Positions 1 to 11,700 of a stretch of DNA of 64,000 nt are shown piece by piece. The stretch comes from Poteriospumella lacustris (taxonomy: Eukaryota; Sar; Chrysophyceae; Chromulinales; Dinobryaceae). The notes beneath the pieces were generated by a model that made no database searches, was not told the origin of the DNA, and was given only the letters and a program-made list of their open reading frames with translations. The position numbers were made by a program, and so were the translations under genes. Numbering within the stretch: position 1 is the first letter of the stretch; every line of letters starts with the position of its first letter. The stretch lies in contig SMOI01000086.1 of NCBI GenBank assembly GCA_008000375.1, forward strand, positions 1 to 64,000. The letters run 5' to 3'.

Positions 1-378
1 GCGAACTACCGCGGTCGCGGCAAGTACTATCCGGGCAAGATCAAGGTGGACCGGGGCGACGGCACGTACGACATTGCGTACGACGATGGCGAGTCGGAGA
101 CGCGTGTGAAGGAGGGCGACATTCGGCTACTAGCGGGAGGTGGCCCTGATGTTGTGAAGGGCGGTGGTGTGTCTTTTGCAATTTCGGACTCGTCGCCTGT
201 TGTTCGAAAGACGTTATCAACCGAACGCAAATCGTTTGGTACCCCAGCAGTTCGACCCTCTGGTGCTTCTCGATTCCGTCGTCCTTTAAGTAAGGATGAC
301 GCGTTTTCGAGGCCGAAGGCAGCCGATGATGGTGGAGTAGTGTCCAGGGCGAGGGGAGGTGTTGCGTTGGTCATTTAG
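1..378 (+). CDS. 3' end of a Tudor-like repeat protein (partial)
   Basis: The reading frame is open from the left edge to a stop at 376-378, so only the last 125 residues are visible. The first 40 residues hold one module, ANYRGRGKYYPGKI followed by DGTYDIAYDDGESETRV, of the Tudor/chromo-barrel-like type that often occurs in tandem in protist proteins. In the wider Tudor family such barrels bind methylated peptides or act as protein-protein modules; no specific ligand can be inferred here. The remaining 85 residues are low-complexity and rich in Ser, Gly and Arg, without a recognisable domain. No intron is evident in this part. Upstream sequence would show whether more modules are present. 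Confidence 0.72.
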   Translation, partial: ANYRGRGKYYPGKIKVDRGDGTYDIAYDDGESETRVKEGDIRLLAGGGPDVVKGGGVSFAISDSSPVVRKTLSTERKSFGTPAVRPSGASRFRRPLSKDDAFSRPKAADDGGVVSRARGGVALVI

Positions 379-2421
379 TGATGTTCTACATTTAATGCGC
401 TTCTATTTCGTTTCGTCTCCGTCCCTTCATCTCTTTCCTTGTGCTCCAGCGCTCTCGGCACCGCCACTATTCTTTTCTAGTGTCGGTGTACTGTTGATAT
501 ACTGCAGCGCGATACTGCGACGGGACCGCGACACGACGCGTCACACCGATCGTCTCGTCGTCGTCTTGTCACTCTCTCTGCAGCAGCAGCAGCAGCGCCA
601 CACAAACGCTGAGCCTGCTGCCTTCGGGCTTCGGGCCTGTGCACTTAATTTTCACAAGATATTTATTCACACGGGTCGAATTCAAACGAAGAGATCGAAA
701 TGGTCTGACGATATTGACCATGGTATACGAGTATTGAGGTCTTTGTCAAGGTATGCTTTTCACTGTCACCATTTTGGAGGACTTTTCAAATGAGACGGGC
801 TGTGAGGACACGAAGTATCAAATCTGACCGAGAACTGCTCAGTATCGAGTCTATCTGATTCGTCAGACTGATTCTATTGTGCTTGTTCTCGATCGAGATT
901 CTGAATTAGCCTTGATAGACTAAGATAAATTTTTTTTACGATCATACTCCCTTCTGAGCCCGTTCCACCACTTTGCCTTGGCTTGAGTAATGATGAGATT
1001 TACTTTTCAAGGGCGGAGAAAGTCGTCACGCTCTTTCAGAGTGTGGGCTACTTTTGATGTTCGTGGGATTGATCCTCACGGACCTTCTCATTTGAGCTCA
1101 TCGTAGAAAGACGATCTCTGTCTCGGACGCTCCTTGGAGCCTGACGACTCCTTTACGACCATACTCTCTAAACTCTCCATGCCAATCTTTCCCTTCCTGC
1201 TCTATTTCTATCGTACCAACGATTCAACTAACGTTTTGTGGTGTTCTCCATGTTCTTCGTAGTTTATTCGCGGTCGTCGGACCAGCGATGACATCGGTCA
1301 TGACTGCGATGGTCTACGACTGCTGCGGGTGACATCGCATCGAGGTAAGTCCCACTCCGATGGTACTGGGCAGCAGTGTGATGAAGATATATATCTCCTC
1401 GGAACTTTGAGTCGTCATTGACACTGAAACCAACGAGATTACCAAAGACTTTGATTTTGTCGGAACACTGCACCTGCCTCGCTGCTCCCTCGTCGTGTTT
1501 GGTTGGCATCTCTTACACGATTCGCTGCTTCTTTTAGTGCAAGTGCTTTCTGGTGCGATCTCAGGAACGGCCACGCCTTGGTTTGCCGAGCCGAACCCCC
1601 TTCCGTCCGCCGGTTGTTGGCTCAGCGGCGGGGCGACGGCAGCGATCAACGCTACGGACGCTCCTGTCGCATTTCATTCGAATTTTTGCTGCGCATTCTC
1701 AGCAGTTGATTGTAGCACCGTCCCAATAAACATGTTAATTGACGAAACAGTATTTACACGATTTGGTTACGCCTACGACGAGGTACAGCGCAGGGCCCAA
1801 TAATCAATATCGATACAGCGACGGGCGACCGCGGCGCCTCTCTTCGGACCGCGACAGTGATGTCTACCAGGCGACTGACCGACAGAGTCGGAGAGGTTGC
1901 TCACACAGTCGCACAAGGACGAAGCATCACGTCAGCAGAACGTGAAGGCAGCGCGAAGACGGCGACGACAGCGGGGGACAGAAGAAAACACCAAAGTTTC
2001 ACAGCAAAAGGACCGTCTGGACCCCGAAGGGTCGGCCACGGCGCATCCAAACAGGCACAAGAGAAGGAAAATCAACAATCGAAGAGCAAATGTGTAGAAA
2101 CTGAGGCTCGAAGCAGCAACAAAAGGGGTCCGCAGCGGGACAAGATCGATTTTTCATTTTTTTCATTTTTCGAAGAAGTAAAAAATTGACGAGCAACGTG
2201 ACAAATGGCGCTGGCAGCGAGAGGGCGGGAGGGGGGCACACAAGCAACAAGAAGAATGAATGAGTTTGTAACAGAATTGTAATGCGGGGCGGCGAAGGTG
2301 TGGCGGTGCGCAATCACAGAGCACTGGCGTGGCGCTGGCCGCCAACGAACAGAGGAAACCAAGAGCAGCGAAGGCCGAGACACGGCGCAGGGAAACGAAG
2401 AGCGACCACAATGTCGCGGAC
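379..2421. other. 2-kb stretch without a supportable gene
   Basis: Short open frames occur on both strands (for example 359-793 and 1495-1803 on plus), but none has recognisable protein character or a good splice partner. Base composition is lower in G+C than in the neighbouring genes. A (CAG)5 run lies near 580. Around 990 there is an ATGATGA motif flanked by AGTA/TACT that resembles a C/D snoRNA box, with no convincing D-box partner at normal spacing. Confidence 0.5.
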
Positions 2422-3725
2422 TCACATCAACACGAAGTGGAGCTTGGTGATCTTCTTCTCCGCGTTCAGCGTCCATGTGGTGAGGCCCGTGTACGACACG
2501 TTGATTTCTCGCTGCAGCGGTTTGCCGCATTGGAAGTCCACCGACCCCTGCGCGACGAGGATGTTCATGTCATTCAATGACCGCAGCTTCCGCTTACGCG
2601 TCGTCGTCTGGCTGCTGGACGTTGCATCTCCTGTGCCTCCGTAGCGCGAGTCATTCGCAGGCGACGGCGAGGCACCCAGGCTGGCGGACGAGTCCGGCAC
2701 CACGGCCGTGCCGCTCGCATCCGCGCTGCTGCACGCCGACGCGAGCGACGTGAGCCCCGCGACCACCAGCTCGATGTTCTCTTGCTCGGAGTGCGACTCT
2801 TCGTCGTCGATGACGTCGACCTCGTAGAGCTGCTTGCCCACCGTCAGCGTCTTCGCCTGCAGCTCCCGCTGCCCGTCCGGCAGCTTCTCGTTCTTCAGCT
2901 GCCAGTACAGCGTGACCGCGTCAGGGATTGCCTGCATCGTAGTTGAAAAATACGCGGCAATGCCGTGCTTGCCCCGAATCTCTCGGTAGATGAACAGACC
3001 ATGGCGCGCACCCAACTTGGACAGGTCCAGCTGCACGACGCAGTCGGCGGCGCAGTGGTCCATGAAGAACTTCGTGATGCGCTCCGTCTCGCCCGAGTTC
3101 ATCGCGGTTTCTTGCATCGATATCAGCGCAGATCTGACCTTGTCCGTCGACGAGGCCAGGGCGGGGACTGCAGCCGTCAGCGACGACGAAGACGGCGACG
3201 GGGACATGGACGACGACGGCGACACAGAGGGCACCGCCGGCGCGGGTCCGCCAGGCGTCGGCTCATTCTTCCTCTTTCTCTTGCTGGGAGGCAGCGGCAA
3301 CGTCGTCGCTTTGCTGCAGACTATTTTGTCTCCATCGCTGAACACAAGACAAGGAGGCGTTAGGGCACAGGAGTACGGCGCCCAGTCGCAGATGGCGCTC
3401 ACCTGCTCAACTCCAGTTGAGTGTCCAGTAGTAAATGGTAAATGGAGATAGGCTTGTTCGGCGCATCCATGTCGACCAATTTGCTGGGATTCTGCTTCAG
3501 CAACGGGTCTGACTCCAACGCTTCGGAAAAATGCTTGTGCAGAACGATCGATTTTCCAGAAAGAAGCGACGGCGACGACTCGTTAACGGGGAGGAGAATC
3601 AGACCACCGTGGGCTTTGGAGTGGCTCACTTCATTTTGGGCCGAAAGGGAGACCTGTGAATCATCGTCGCCGCTCGATGGCTCCTGGTTTTCCCGCTGTT
3701 CTGAATCGGAGAGCTGTTTGTCCAT
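2422..3725 (-). CDS. NTF2/SnoaL-like domain protein, two exons
   Basis: Exon 1 is 3725-3403 and exon 2 is 3337-2422. The 65-nt intron (3402-3338, GTGAGC...TTCAG) joins the frames cleanly as LELS-SDGDKIV, giving about 412 residues. The ATG at 3725 is preferred to the GTG at 3734. The N-terminal 110 residues are polar and acidic. A basic KRKRKNE patch that could be a nuclear signal follows the junction, then a Ser/Pro-rich linker. The C-terminal half has the alternating pattern of an NTF2-like fold: a helix around FMDHCAADCVV, a strand pair, RGKHGIAAYFSTTM, and closing strands ending WTLNAEKKITKLHFVLM. A long Ser/Ala-rich insertion splits this fold. The fold call is by eye; whether it is an enzyme or a binding protein is unknown. 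Confidence 0.75.
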
Positions 3726-4376
3726 TTTCACCACAGCAACTCTCTTTCTCGAGGAGGACGCGATTGTGGCCAGAGAGTGACTAAGGTCCCGACGCAGTGG
3801 TGTGCTTCAACCGAAGACAAGTACTCCTTCCAGCGAGACGGAGTTGGTAAGAGAGCGTCTTGGCTCACCCCCGCGGCAACAACAGCGGCAAAGCGATGGA
3901 GAGGTGAGGTGGTTGCGTCGCCCAGCGGCGCGCAAGTCGAGGTAGTGCACACCCAGCCACAGTGGCGACTGCCGCTGCTGGCCAGCTAACGCACGAGGAG
4001 GTGCCGGCCCCGCACAGCGGCAACGGACCTCCTGCCCCCAGACGCACAAAGGTCGCCAAAGTCTGGTCACCGGGGAAAACGGTTTTTCATTCGGCGCAGA
4101 GGTCGACCACAACGGCGCTGTCGCTGTCGTCGTCGCTGCTGACTGTTCCATCGCCGACTCGCCTTTCTTCGCTCGGGCAGGTGACTACAAGTCATTTCTG
4201 CTGAGTCGGGCGAAGGGCACGTTTCTCTCTGGATAAATTCCTTGTGCTGAGTGGATAGAGTGCTACGAAATAGTCGCAGAAGTGAAGAACCACCCGGCTA
4301 TCGTTCAGTCACAGCTTCCTGCATTCGACCACTTTCATTACATTTCTCGTAGACCTGTTTCAAATAAACCAAAGCG
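3726..4376. other. divergent intergenic region
   Basis: This region lies between the minus-strand NTF2-like gene and the plus-strand ankyrin gene, so it should hold both promoters. Short open frames here have no protein-like features. Nothing else was recognised. Confidence 0.5.
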
Positions 4377-4992
4377 ATGCCTGTTGACAACGACCTACAC
4401 AAAGCGGCACACAAAGGTGACTTGGAGGCATGCAAAATGCTTATCGAAGGAAGTGTCGAGGAGGAGACGCCAATTACTGTAAATGACATGGGAGCATCCG
4501 ACCGACGACCGCTGCATCGTGCGGCTGGTGCTGGCCATTTGGCCCTATGCGAATATTTCTTATCAATAGGAGCTGAGATTGATGCGGTGAGTGTCTTGCT
4601 TCGCTGTGCTGGCGGTGGCCGTCGCTGACCTTTGTGCCCCTTCACAGCAAGACAAAAGTGGACGAACAGCGCTGCACTGGGCCGCCATCAGCGGCCACTC
4701 AGATATTGTCCAGCTGCTCCTGGACAGCGGTGCAAATATCTTAGCAGAAACCACGTTGAAGACGACGGCGCTGCACAGCGCTGTGGAGGCCAACCGCGTC
4801 GAAACGGTGCGCATCCTCATGCAGCACGTCGAGAGCGACCCCGACAAGAAGACAGCCCTGACGATGGCCAAGAACTCGGATGAAAAGACTGCGTGGGACA
4901 TCGCCTTTGCAGCGAAGAATAAGGCGGTGTGTCAGGTGCTCAAAGACATGGGCGACGCGAACGGCGCCTCCTCCTCCTGCACCATTTCGTAA
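4377..4992 (+). CDS. small ankyrin-repeat protein with C-terminal CaaX-like box
   Basis: Exon 1 is 4377-4586 and exon 2 is 4648-4992, separated by a 61-nt phase-0 intron (GTGAGT...TTCACAG). The product is 184 residues. It is almost entirely ankyrin repeats: DNDLHKAAHKGDLEACKMLI, RRPLHRAAGAGHLALCEYFL, GRTALHWAAISGHSDIVQLLL, TTALHSAVEANRVETVRILM and a last repeat around KTAWDIAFAAKNKAVCQVL. The extreme C-terminus is GASSSCTIS. Its last four residues, C-T-I-S, fit a CaaX prenylation signal, and Ser at the last position is typical of farnesylation. The length resembles gankyrin-type or short membrane-tethered ankyrin adaptors, but no orthologue is asserted. The ATG at 4377 begins immediately before the first repeat. 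Confidence 0.93.
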
Positions 4993-5193
4993 CGCCGCCC
5001 CCGCACACAGCATCGCCGCGGCGGCTGTCCTCGCTGGCGGCGAATCGAACGTATACATGTAGACAAGCGCTTTTTCATTCGCATTGATTTTCTGTTTAAT
5101 TTTCTGTTTTTGTTTGGCGCTTCGTCGTCGTCGTCGACGCTAATCGAATTTGTCATTCGCGACGGAGCACGTTGTGGCGCAGTGGCTCGCCTC

Positions 5194-5887
5194 TTACGAC
5201 GACAGCTGCCGAGAGCGAAGGTGTCTGCGGGCGACGTCGCGGCTGTGGAAGACGTCGCTGGGCAAGTCGCCATCCGTGGCGCTCGGCGGCCCGACGCGCT
5301 GCCACTGCGCGCGGACGTCGTGGTGGCTCTTCGCCGAAACGTAGGCGACGTGCAGGCAGGACACGGCGTCGCTGAGCCGCGGGCGCCAGTGCGCTAAGAC
5401 GTCGCCGATCGCGGCCTCTTCGAGGCGCATCTGCTGCAGGTACAGCGCCTCGCAGGTCTGCGTCAGCCGCACCTCCTCGCCCAGCGCCGCGGCCGTCGAG
5501 GCAGCGGCCGGCTTCGTCGACTGCGCGAGGAGCGACGCGACGCGGAGGGCGAGGCGCTGGCGCTGCGTCTCGCTCGCGCGGTGGAACATGCGGACGGCGT
5601 CGCGCACCCGCTGCGGCACCGCGTCGCGCGCGAAGGCGAGCTGCGCCGCCGCTTCGTCCAGCAGCCGCGACAGCTCCGTCAGCGCGGCCGGCGTCGCCGC
5701 GTCGCGCACGTCGTGCAGCGGGTGCTGCTCCAGCGCCGCGCACAGCCGCCGCAGCTCCGAAACGCACTGCATATGCAGCGACGACAGCTGCACCGAGAAG
5801 TCGTTGCGCTGCAGCGCGCGCACGTGGTCGCGCAGGCCGCGGATCTCGACGAAGACGCGCTGCAGCGACCGCCCCGCCAAGTCCTCG

Positions 5888-5925
<38 letters not shown>

Positions 5926-8274
5926 GTCGTCGTCGACGACTGTGCGCGGATCAGCGCCCGCCGCGTGCGACGCAGCCGCAGCGGCGAGTTGGCTCGCGAG
6001 GCCGGCGTCGACCTGGCGGATGGCGTAGAGGCGCTCGCTGTGCTCCGCCGCCGCCAGCGCGCGGAGACGGTGCCGCGCCAGCAGGTCCATTTCGTCCGCG
6101 ACGGTTTCCATGCGCTCGCCGTGCGCGGCGGCCTCTGCGTCGTCGGACAGCTTCGTCGCGCGTCCGTCGTCCTTGTCGACGGAGCCCGCGAACAACGTCG
6201 GCGCCGCCACGGCGCCGGCCTCCGCGTGCGACGCGGCGGTGAGGCCCTCGACGTCGCGAGCGGCGCGCTCCGCCAGAAAATGCAGCCGACGGCGACGGTG
6301 GACCTGGTGGGCGTGCGGCGCGTGGTCCGCGAGGGCGTCCGGCGGCGGCTCGAGCGCCTCCTCCAGCGCGTCCATGTCGAAGGCGCGCTCGACCTGGCGA
6401 AAGACGCGCCGCTCGACGTCGTCGTCCAGTCGCAACAGGCGACAGAGCTCTGCCTCGTGCGACCCCCAGAGCGCCGCCTCGGCGGACGCGCGTTGGCGTT
6501 GCGTGCGAATCGCCAGGCGCTCGCCAGCTACGTCTGCGTCTGCGTCGTCGTCGCAGCGGCCGTCAGCGGCGGGGGCGGCAGCGGCCGGTTCGTCGCTCTC
6601 CCCCGCGTCGCCGTCGCCGTCGGCGTCGTTCGGGCGGTCGGAGGCGTCGTCTGCGACCTCGACGAGGTCGTCCGCATCGTCGTGTGGCGACAGAGCGCTG
6701 GGCGAAGCGGCCGTGCGCAGGAGCGCAGTCAGCGCGGCGGCGTCACCCGCGCCCAGCAGCCGCGCGCACACGTCCCAGTCCAGCGCCTCGGCCACGTCCG
6801 CCGAGTCGCCGACGTCGCCCGCCGCGAGCTGCGAGGTCGCGCCCCAAAAGAAAGTGCCGCTCGCGGCAGCTGGCGGCCCGGTCTCGAGGTTGCGGCTGCG
6901 AGAGGACCGAGACGCCGTTCGGCCGGCGAACAGGCGGCTCTTCAGTCGTCGGTAGTCGGTCGCAGCGGCGGGACCGTCGCCGTCGTCGTCGCGGTCGTCG
7001 TCGTAGTCGTCGCCACCGGCGACCACCAGCGATGTCAGTGGATCGGCGTCCTCGGTGGCCAGCAGCTCTTTCGTCCAAAGCCACGACGTCGGGGCCGGGG
7101 CTTGCGCCGGCGGCCCATCGCGACTCGCACCGTCGTCGTCGTCGTCGTCGTCGTCGATTGTTGCGGCCGCCGACCGCTGTGGCGAGTGGTGCGGGCGCAG
7201 AGGCGAGAGAGGTGGGACTGCTGCGTCGCCACCGACTTGCTCATCGGCCGTACCGGGCCGCGAGGCGCGGAAGAGCAGCACGTCCTGGTAGGGCTTGTCG
7301 ACGACCTCGCGGACGACGGTCACCTGCGGAAACGACTGCGCCAGCGCCACGCGATTCGCCTGGTACAGCGAGGCGATGCTCTCCACTTCTCTCAGATAGG
7401 ACGTTTGCATGCCCCGCGACGAGGACGAGGACGAATTTGCTAGCTTCGGCATCTTCTGCGGAGCAGCGGCCTCGCCGAGCTGAAACGCCGCCGGTCCGAC
7501 CGCGACGGTCGGCGCGCCGCCGGCCGCAGACAGAGCCTGCTCCATCGCCGACGCATGCAGAGACTCCAACGACAAGGCGCGCAGAAACTGCGACGATAGC
7601 TGGCCGAGGCTGCGCTGTCGAAACTCCTCTTGTTTGGCCTCCAGCGCTTTGAACTTCGCGACGAGGTCCGCTGGCAGCGACAGCTTCTCGATCGAGTCGA
7701 CGAGCTGCCGCTTCTTGACGCGCCGTCGGCCCCGATTACCCTGCGGCTGTGCGTCTCCAGCGACCGGCTGCGTCGAGGACAGTTTCTCGCATCGGCTTCC
7801 ATCGGTTTGGTTCGTCGCCGCCGCCCCGCCGAGGTCCCGCGTCACCGACTGAGAGCGAACGATCGGCGGGCGTCCTGTCGCGTGTTCGCGTGCGGATGCC
7901 TCGCCTTTGCGGACTCTGCCCTTCGCAGACGACGTCTTTTTCTGCGACGATGAGCCGCCAGGAATAGGAGGGAGCTTCACCAGCGACGACGGCTTCTCCT
8001 TCGGATAGTTGAACCCGCAGACGATGCACAGGTCGAAGGACTTGGGCATCATCGCCAGGCACTGCGGGCACGGCTTCTGCTGAGCTGTAAAGTTATTCTT
8101 CGCTTCTTTTGGTGGCTTCGTCTTCTTCTCAGCCTTCAGCTTTCTGACATCTTTCTTGACGCCCACAGCGCGATCCTCTTGAGGATCAGGAGGGACGGCG
8201 TCGCTGTTTTTCGGCGTTTCCAATAATTGCGACTGCCCTAACGAGGAAGATTCGTCGATTTCTCGGCTGTTCAT
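5194..8274 (-). CDS. zinc-ribbon protein of unknown function, about 1026 aa
   Basis: This is a single exon. The first ATG is at 8274; an in-frame TTG at 8310 would add 12 residues. Residues 69-86 form a C-x2-C-x10-C-x2-C cluster (CPQC...CIVC), a likely zinc ribbon. It is preceded by a Lys-rich stretch (KKDVRKLKAEKKTKPPKEAK). The middle is low-complexity, with many Asp runs and an alanine tract (plus strand 5885-5925). The last 350 residues are Ala/Arg/Leu-rich and predicted helical, with segments such as DAVRMFHRASETQRQRLALRV. No enzymatic motif was seen. The gene converges with the ankyrin gene, about 200 nt apart. Homology search of the zinc ribbon and the C-terminal 350 residues would be the best lead. 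Confidence 0.85.
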
Positions 8275-8714
8275 GATCGACAATTGGAGATTTGGAATCA
8301 ATCGGCTCAAGTGTTGCGGTTAATTCATCGTGGTCGTTGAAGGTGGGTAACGCTCGTTCGGCGGACTTCTCTTGCTCTTCAATGCAGCGTCCTCTTTCGT
8401 GACTGCGAGGCTCACTTCCAAAGACTTTGAGGTGTCAAATGCATGCAACAATCGGTGTGGTTTACCGTGGTTGACCGTGTTTTACCGTTTACGCAGTTGA
8501 AGCCTCGTCGCTGGTTCATCGATTTCGTCGCTCGGCGGTTGACGACGAAACGCACCTCCATGTCGGCCGTTTCGAAACCGCCGCTGCGACGCAGCAGAGG
8601 AGACACCGATGAGCGGGACAGGGAAACGTGAATATTTAATGATACAAGCGGATTCGACAGACGAACGCGCTACAGCTGGCGAATCGAAGGACAGGAATGT
8701 AGAGGACGACGGTC
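8275..8714. other. intergenic region upstream of the zinc-ribbon gene
   Basis: It holds the promoter of the minus-strand zinc-ribbon gene and the downstream end of the next minus-strand gene. Short open frames on both strands lack protein features. Nothing else was recognised. Confidence 0.5.
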
Positions 8715-11700
8715 TCAATTGACGGAGAGCACCAGCATCATGGTGTGGACGGCCTTCTTCGATTTGATGGCGCGCAGCATGGCCTGCACCTCGTCCTTGA
8801 CGCGGCGTCGATGCTGCTCGGGGACGTGAGGGCCATAGAAGGCAGACAAGAGCTGCTGCAGATTGGGAATCGCCTGTTCCAGCGTCGCCTTCGCGCCGCC
8901 ACTCATCGTGCGATTGCGGATCATCGACGACACCAAGCCGACGACCGTGACCACTCGGTCGACCAGCAGGCTCCACGGATCGACCGCGCCCGGGACAAAC
9001 TTGTTGGCGCCAGAGGCCGCACCGAAGGGCTCCTCTGCCGCGGCGCTGGCAGTGGATGCTGTGGAGTGTGTCGCGAGGCTGGGTATCTGGAGGCCGTCGA
9101 CGGTGGTGGTGTGGATGAGGTAGGGCGGCCGGCCGTTGATGATGTTGAGCCACAACTTGACGCAGGAGGCGATGGTCCAGAAGTCCAGGCCGTCCGTCGC
9201 CCTGCTGCTGGAGGGCCACGCCAGCTGCCAGTAGAACGCGTAGTTGACGCCGCCGCGGTCGGTAGGACCGGCGGGGCTCGCGGGGTTCGGCGGCCAGAAC
9301 TTGGACGGCGGCAGGTACGTGTCCAGCTCCTGCGTCGTCGCGGAGTACAAATGGGCGACCAGAGGCGCGGCCGCCTTGCCGACCAAGCAGCTCTGAACGA
9401 GCTCCAGACGCATCTTGTTCACCATGGCGTGTGACTCGAGCAGATGGATGCACTTGATGGCGGCGAGCGTCGACGACTGCGCCGACACCTTCTGCTCGAG
9501 GCAGAACATCGCCGCGTGGATGAGGATGGACGCCACGGCCGCGTGCTGCGGATCTTTCGCCTCGTGACACAGGTTCGCGAAGTAGTTGAACCACCCGTTG
9601 GGCAGATCGTACAGTCGCAGCGACTCGTAGTCGTAGTAGCCCTGGCCCTTCGCACTCGCGAGGACAGCGAAGACGTCGACGCAGTGCGGCAGCATCCGGC
9701 CGCACTGCCGCGCCGTCACGCACAGCAGGTGCAGCAGCTTCATGGGCAGCTCGCGCGCCGCCTCCGGCAGAGCGGGCAGAGTCTTCGACGCGATGAGGTT
9801 GCCCAGGGGCATCTGGAACGGCTGCCTCGTCGTCTCCGGGTCGTAGGAGAGGGCGAGCACGAGCACGGGCCGCTCCAGCAGCTCGACGGCGGCAGCCCCG
9901 TGGCTCTTGCACAGCGCCTGGAAGGCCTTCCAGACGGCCCCGCCGGTGCCAGTCGCCGTGGACAAGGCCATCAGGCCGTGGGCCATCGCGAGGTCGTCGC
10001 CCGAGGACCCCCACTCCAGTGGCGACGTCACCAGGCGCGCCAACAGCTGCGACAGCCTCGGCGCCTTCGCCTTCAGCCCGCCGACCAGCTCGCGCATGCG
10101 ACAGACCCAGTTCAGCACCTTCACCACGCCGAAGGCCGACACGGGGAACTCCGGCACCGCGAAGTACTCCACCGTCGCCGTCAGCAGCGTCGCGATCGCC
10201 TCCTCGCGGGCCGGCAGCCTGTAGACACGGGCGGGGTCAGCGACGACAGCGCCACACGCGAGGGACACAACTTACGTTTTCAGCGCCGCGTAGGCGGTGG
10301 CGTCGAAGCCCAACGACGCGCCGCCGCCGTTGACGTGCTGCCTCACCGCCTTGATGAACTGCTCCGGCGACTCGACCAGCTGGTGCGGCAGGTCGACCAG
10401 CGCCGCCAGCAGCGAGTCCGTCAGCTGCACGGGGCCGAGCAGCGCGCGCAGACGCCCCGTCACCTCGACGAGCGCCGTCGCGATCTTGTGGTAGCGCTGC
10501 GTCTGGTCTTGGAGGCCGAGGGCCGCGGCGCCGCGCAGACGCAGCCAGCACAGGCCGCGGATCGTCTCCATGAAGAAGCTGCCCTTCTGCAGCACGTGGT
10601 TGCGCACGGCGGCGGCCGCGTCCACGTCGCTCAGCAGCGGGTGGATGTGCTCGGGGCGAATCATCGTCTTCAGCAGCGCCAGGTTGGCGGCGGCCTTGTC
10701 GAAGTCGAAGGGCCGCGCCGGCGACATGTCCGTGCAGCAGAGCGACGCGAGGTAGCCGGTGAAGAGGGCCATCGCGCGGAAGGACATCATCAGCGAGAAG
10801 GAGAAGTCGGGCCGCTGGTCCGTCAGGAACAGGCGGCACAGCCGGTCGCCCTTCCCCGCGAAGCACTCCCACGACCGCAGCTCGACGAACAACGCGTCGC
10901 CCACGTCCGTCGGCTGCCTCTTCAGCGCGTACAGCAGCAGCTTCGCCGCGTCGGGGGAGACGTTCGGAGCGGACTTGCCGGTGTGCTGCAAGGCGCCGGC
11001 GACAGGCGACCGGCCCTCGTGCATGTCGACGACCCGCTGCATGTACGCGCCTTGGAAGACGTACGCGCCCAGCGACTGGTCGATCTTCTCGCGGAGGTTG
11101 GCGGGCACCGACGAGATCTCCATCAGACACCGCTGGGCGAACAGCGCGAGCTGGTTCGCCATCACGGCGAGCAGCGTGGGCGAGGAGTCCTGCGCGGCCA
11201 GACAGATGGCGGCGAGGACGCGGTCGGGCTGCTTGTACTTGCCCACGAACTCGAAGGCGCCGTCGTTGACGATGTTCTCCCAGCCGTTGAGGCACACGTC
11301 CAGCGTCAGGTTCAGGCCCGCGTTGCTCTCCTTCGACTTCTCGATCGCCTTGAGGAAGTCGCCGACGGCGGTCCGCGCCGAGGGGTCCGCGGCGCACAGC
11401 TTCCACATCTTGCGCACCGCCTCGTCGCTGTAGGCGAGGACGATGCAGCACGCGGCGATCGCCGGCGTCACGGCCGCCGCCGGCAGCGCCTCGAAGCGCT
11501 GAAGTGCGCTCGCCATGCGAGCGCGAAACGCCGGCGACGTTTCCGCGGTGAGGATGGGGAGGAAGGCCGCGGCGACGCTGTGGAGGTCGCCGTCGCAGCA
11601 GTTGAGGAGGATGCTCGCGACGAAGAGACCGGGGTCTGGCAGGCCGCCGTGCAGCACGGACCGGCGCTGGTCGATCCAGCGCTGAATGGCGGGGACGAGC

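Noticed and set aside
980-1150. Possible C/D-box snoRNA (ATGATGA flanked by AGTA/TACT)
   Set aside because: The nearest CTGA candidate lies about 150 nt away and terminal stem pairing is weak. No known snoRNA could be recognised.
5581-7443. 620-codon plus-strand open frame opposite the zinc-ribbon gene
   Set aside because: It is an Arg/Gln/Val-rich antisense shadow caused by high G+C at third positions, with no domain and no start context.
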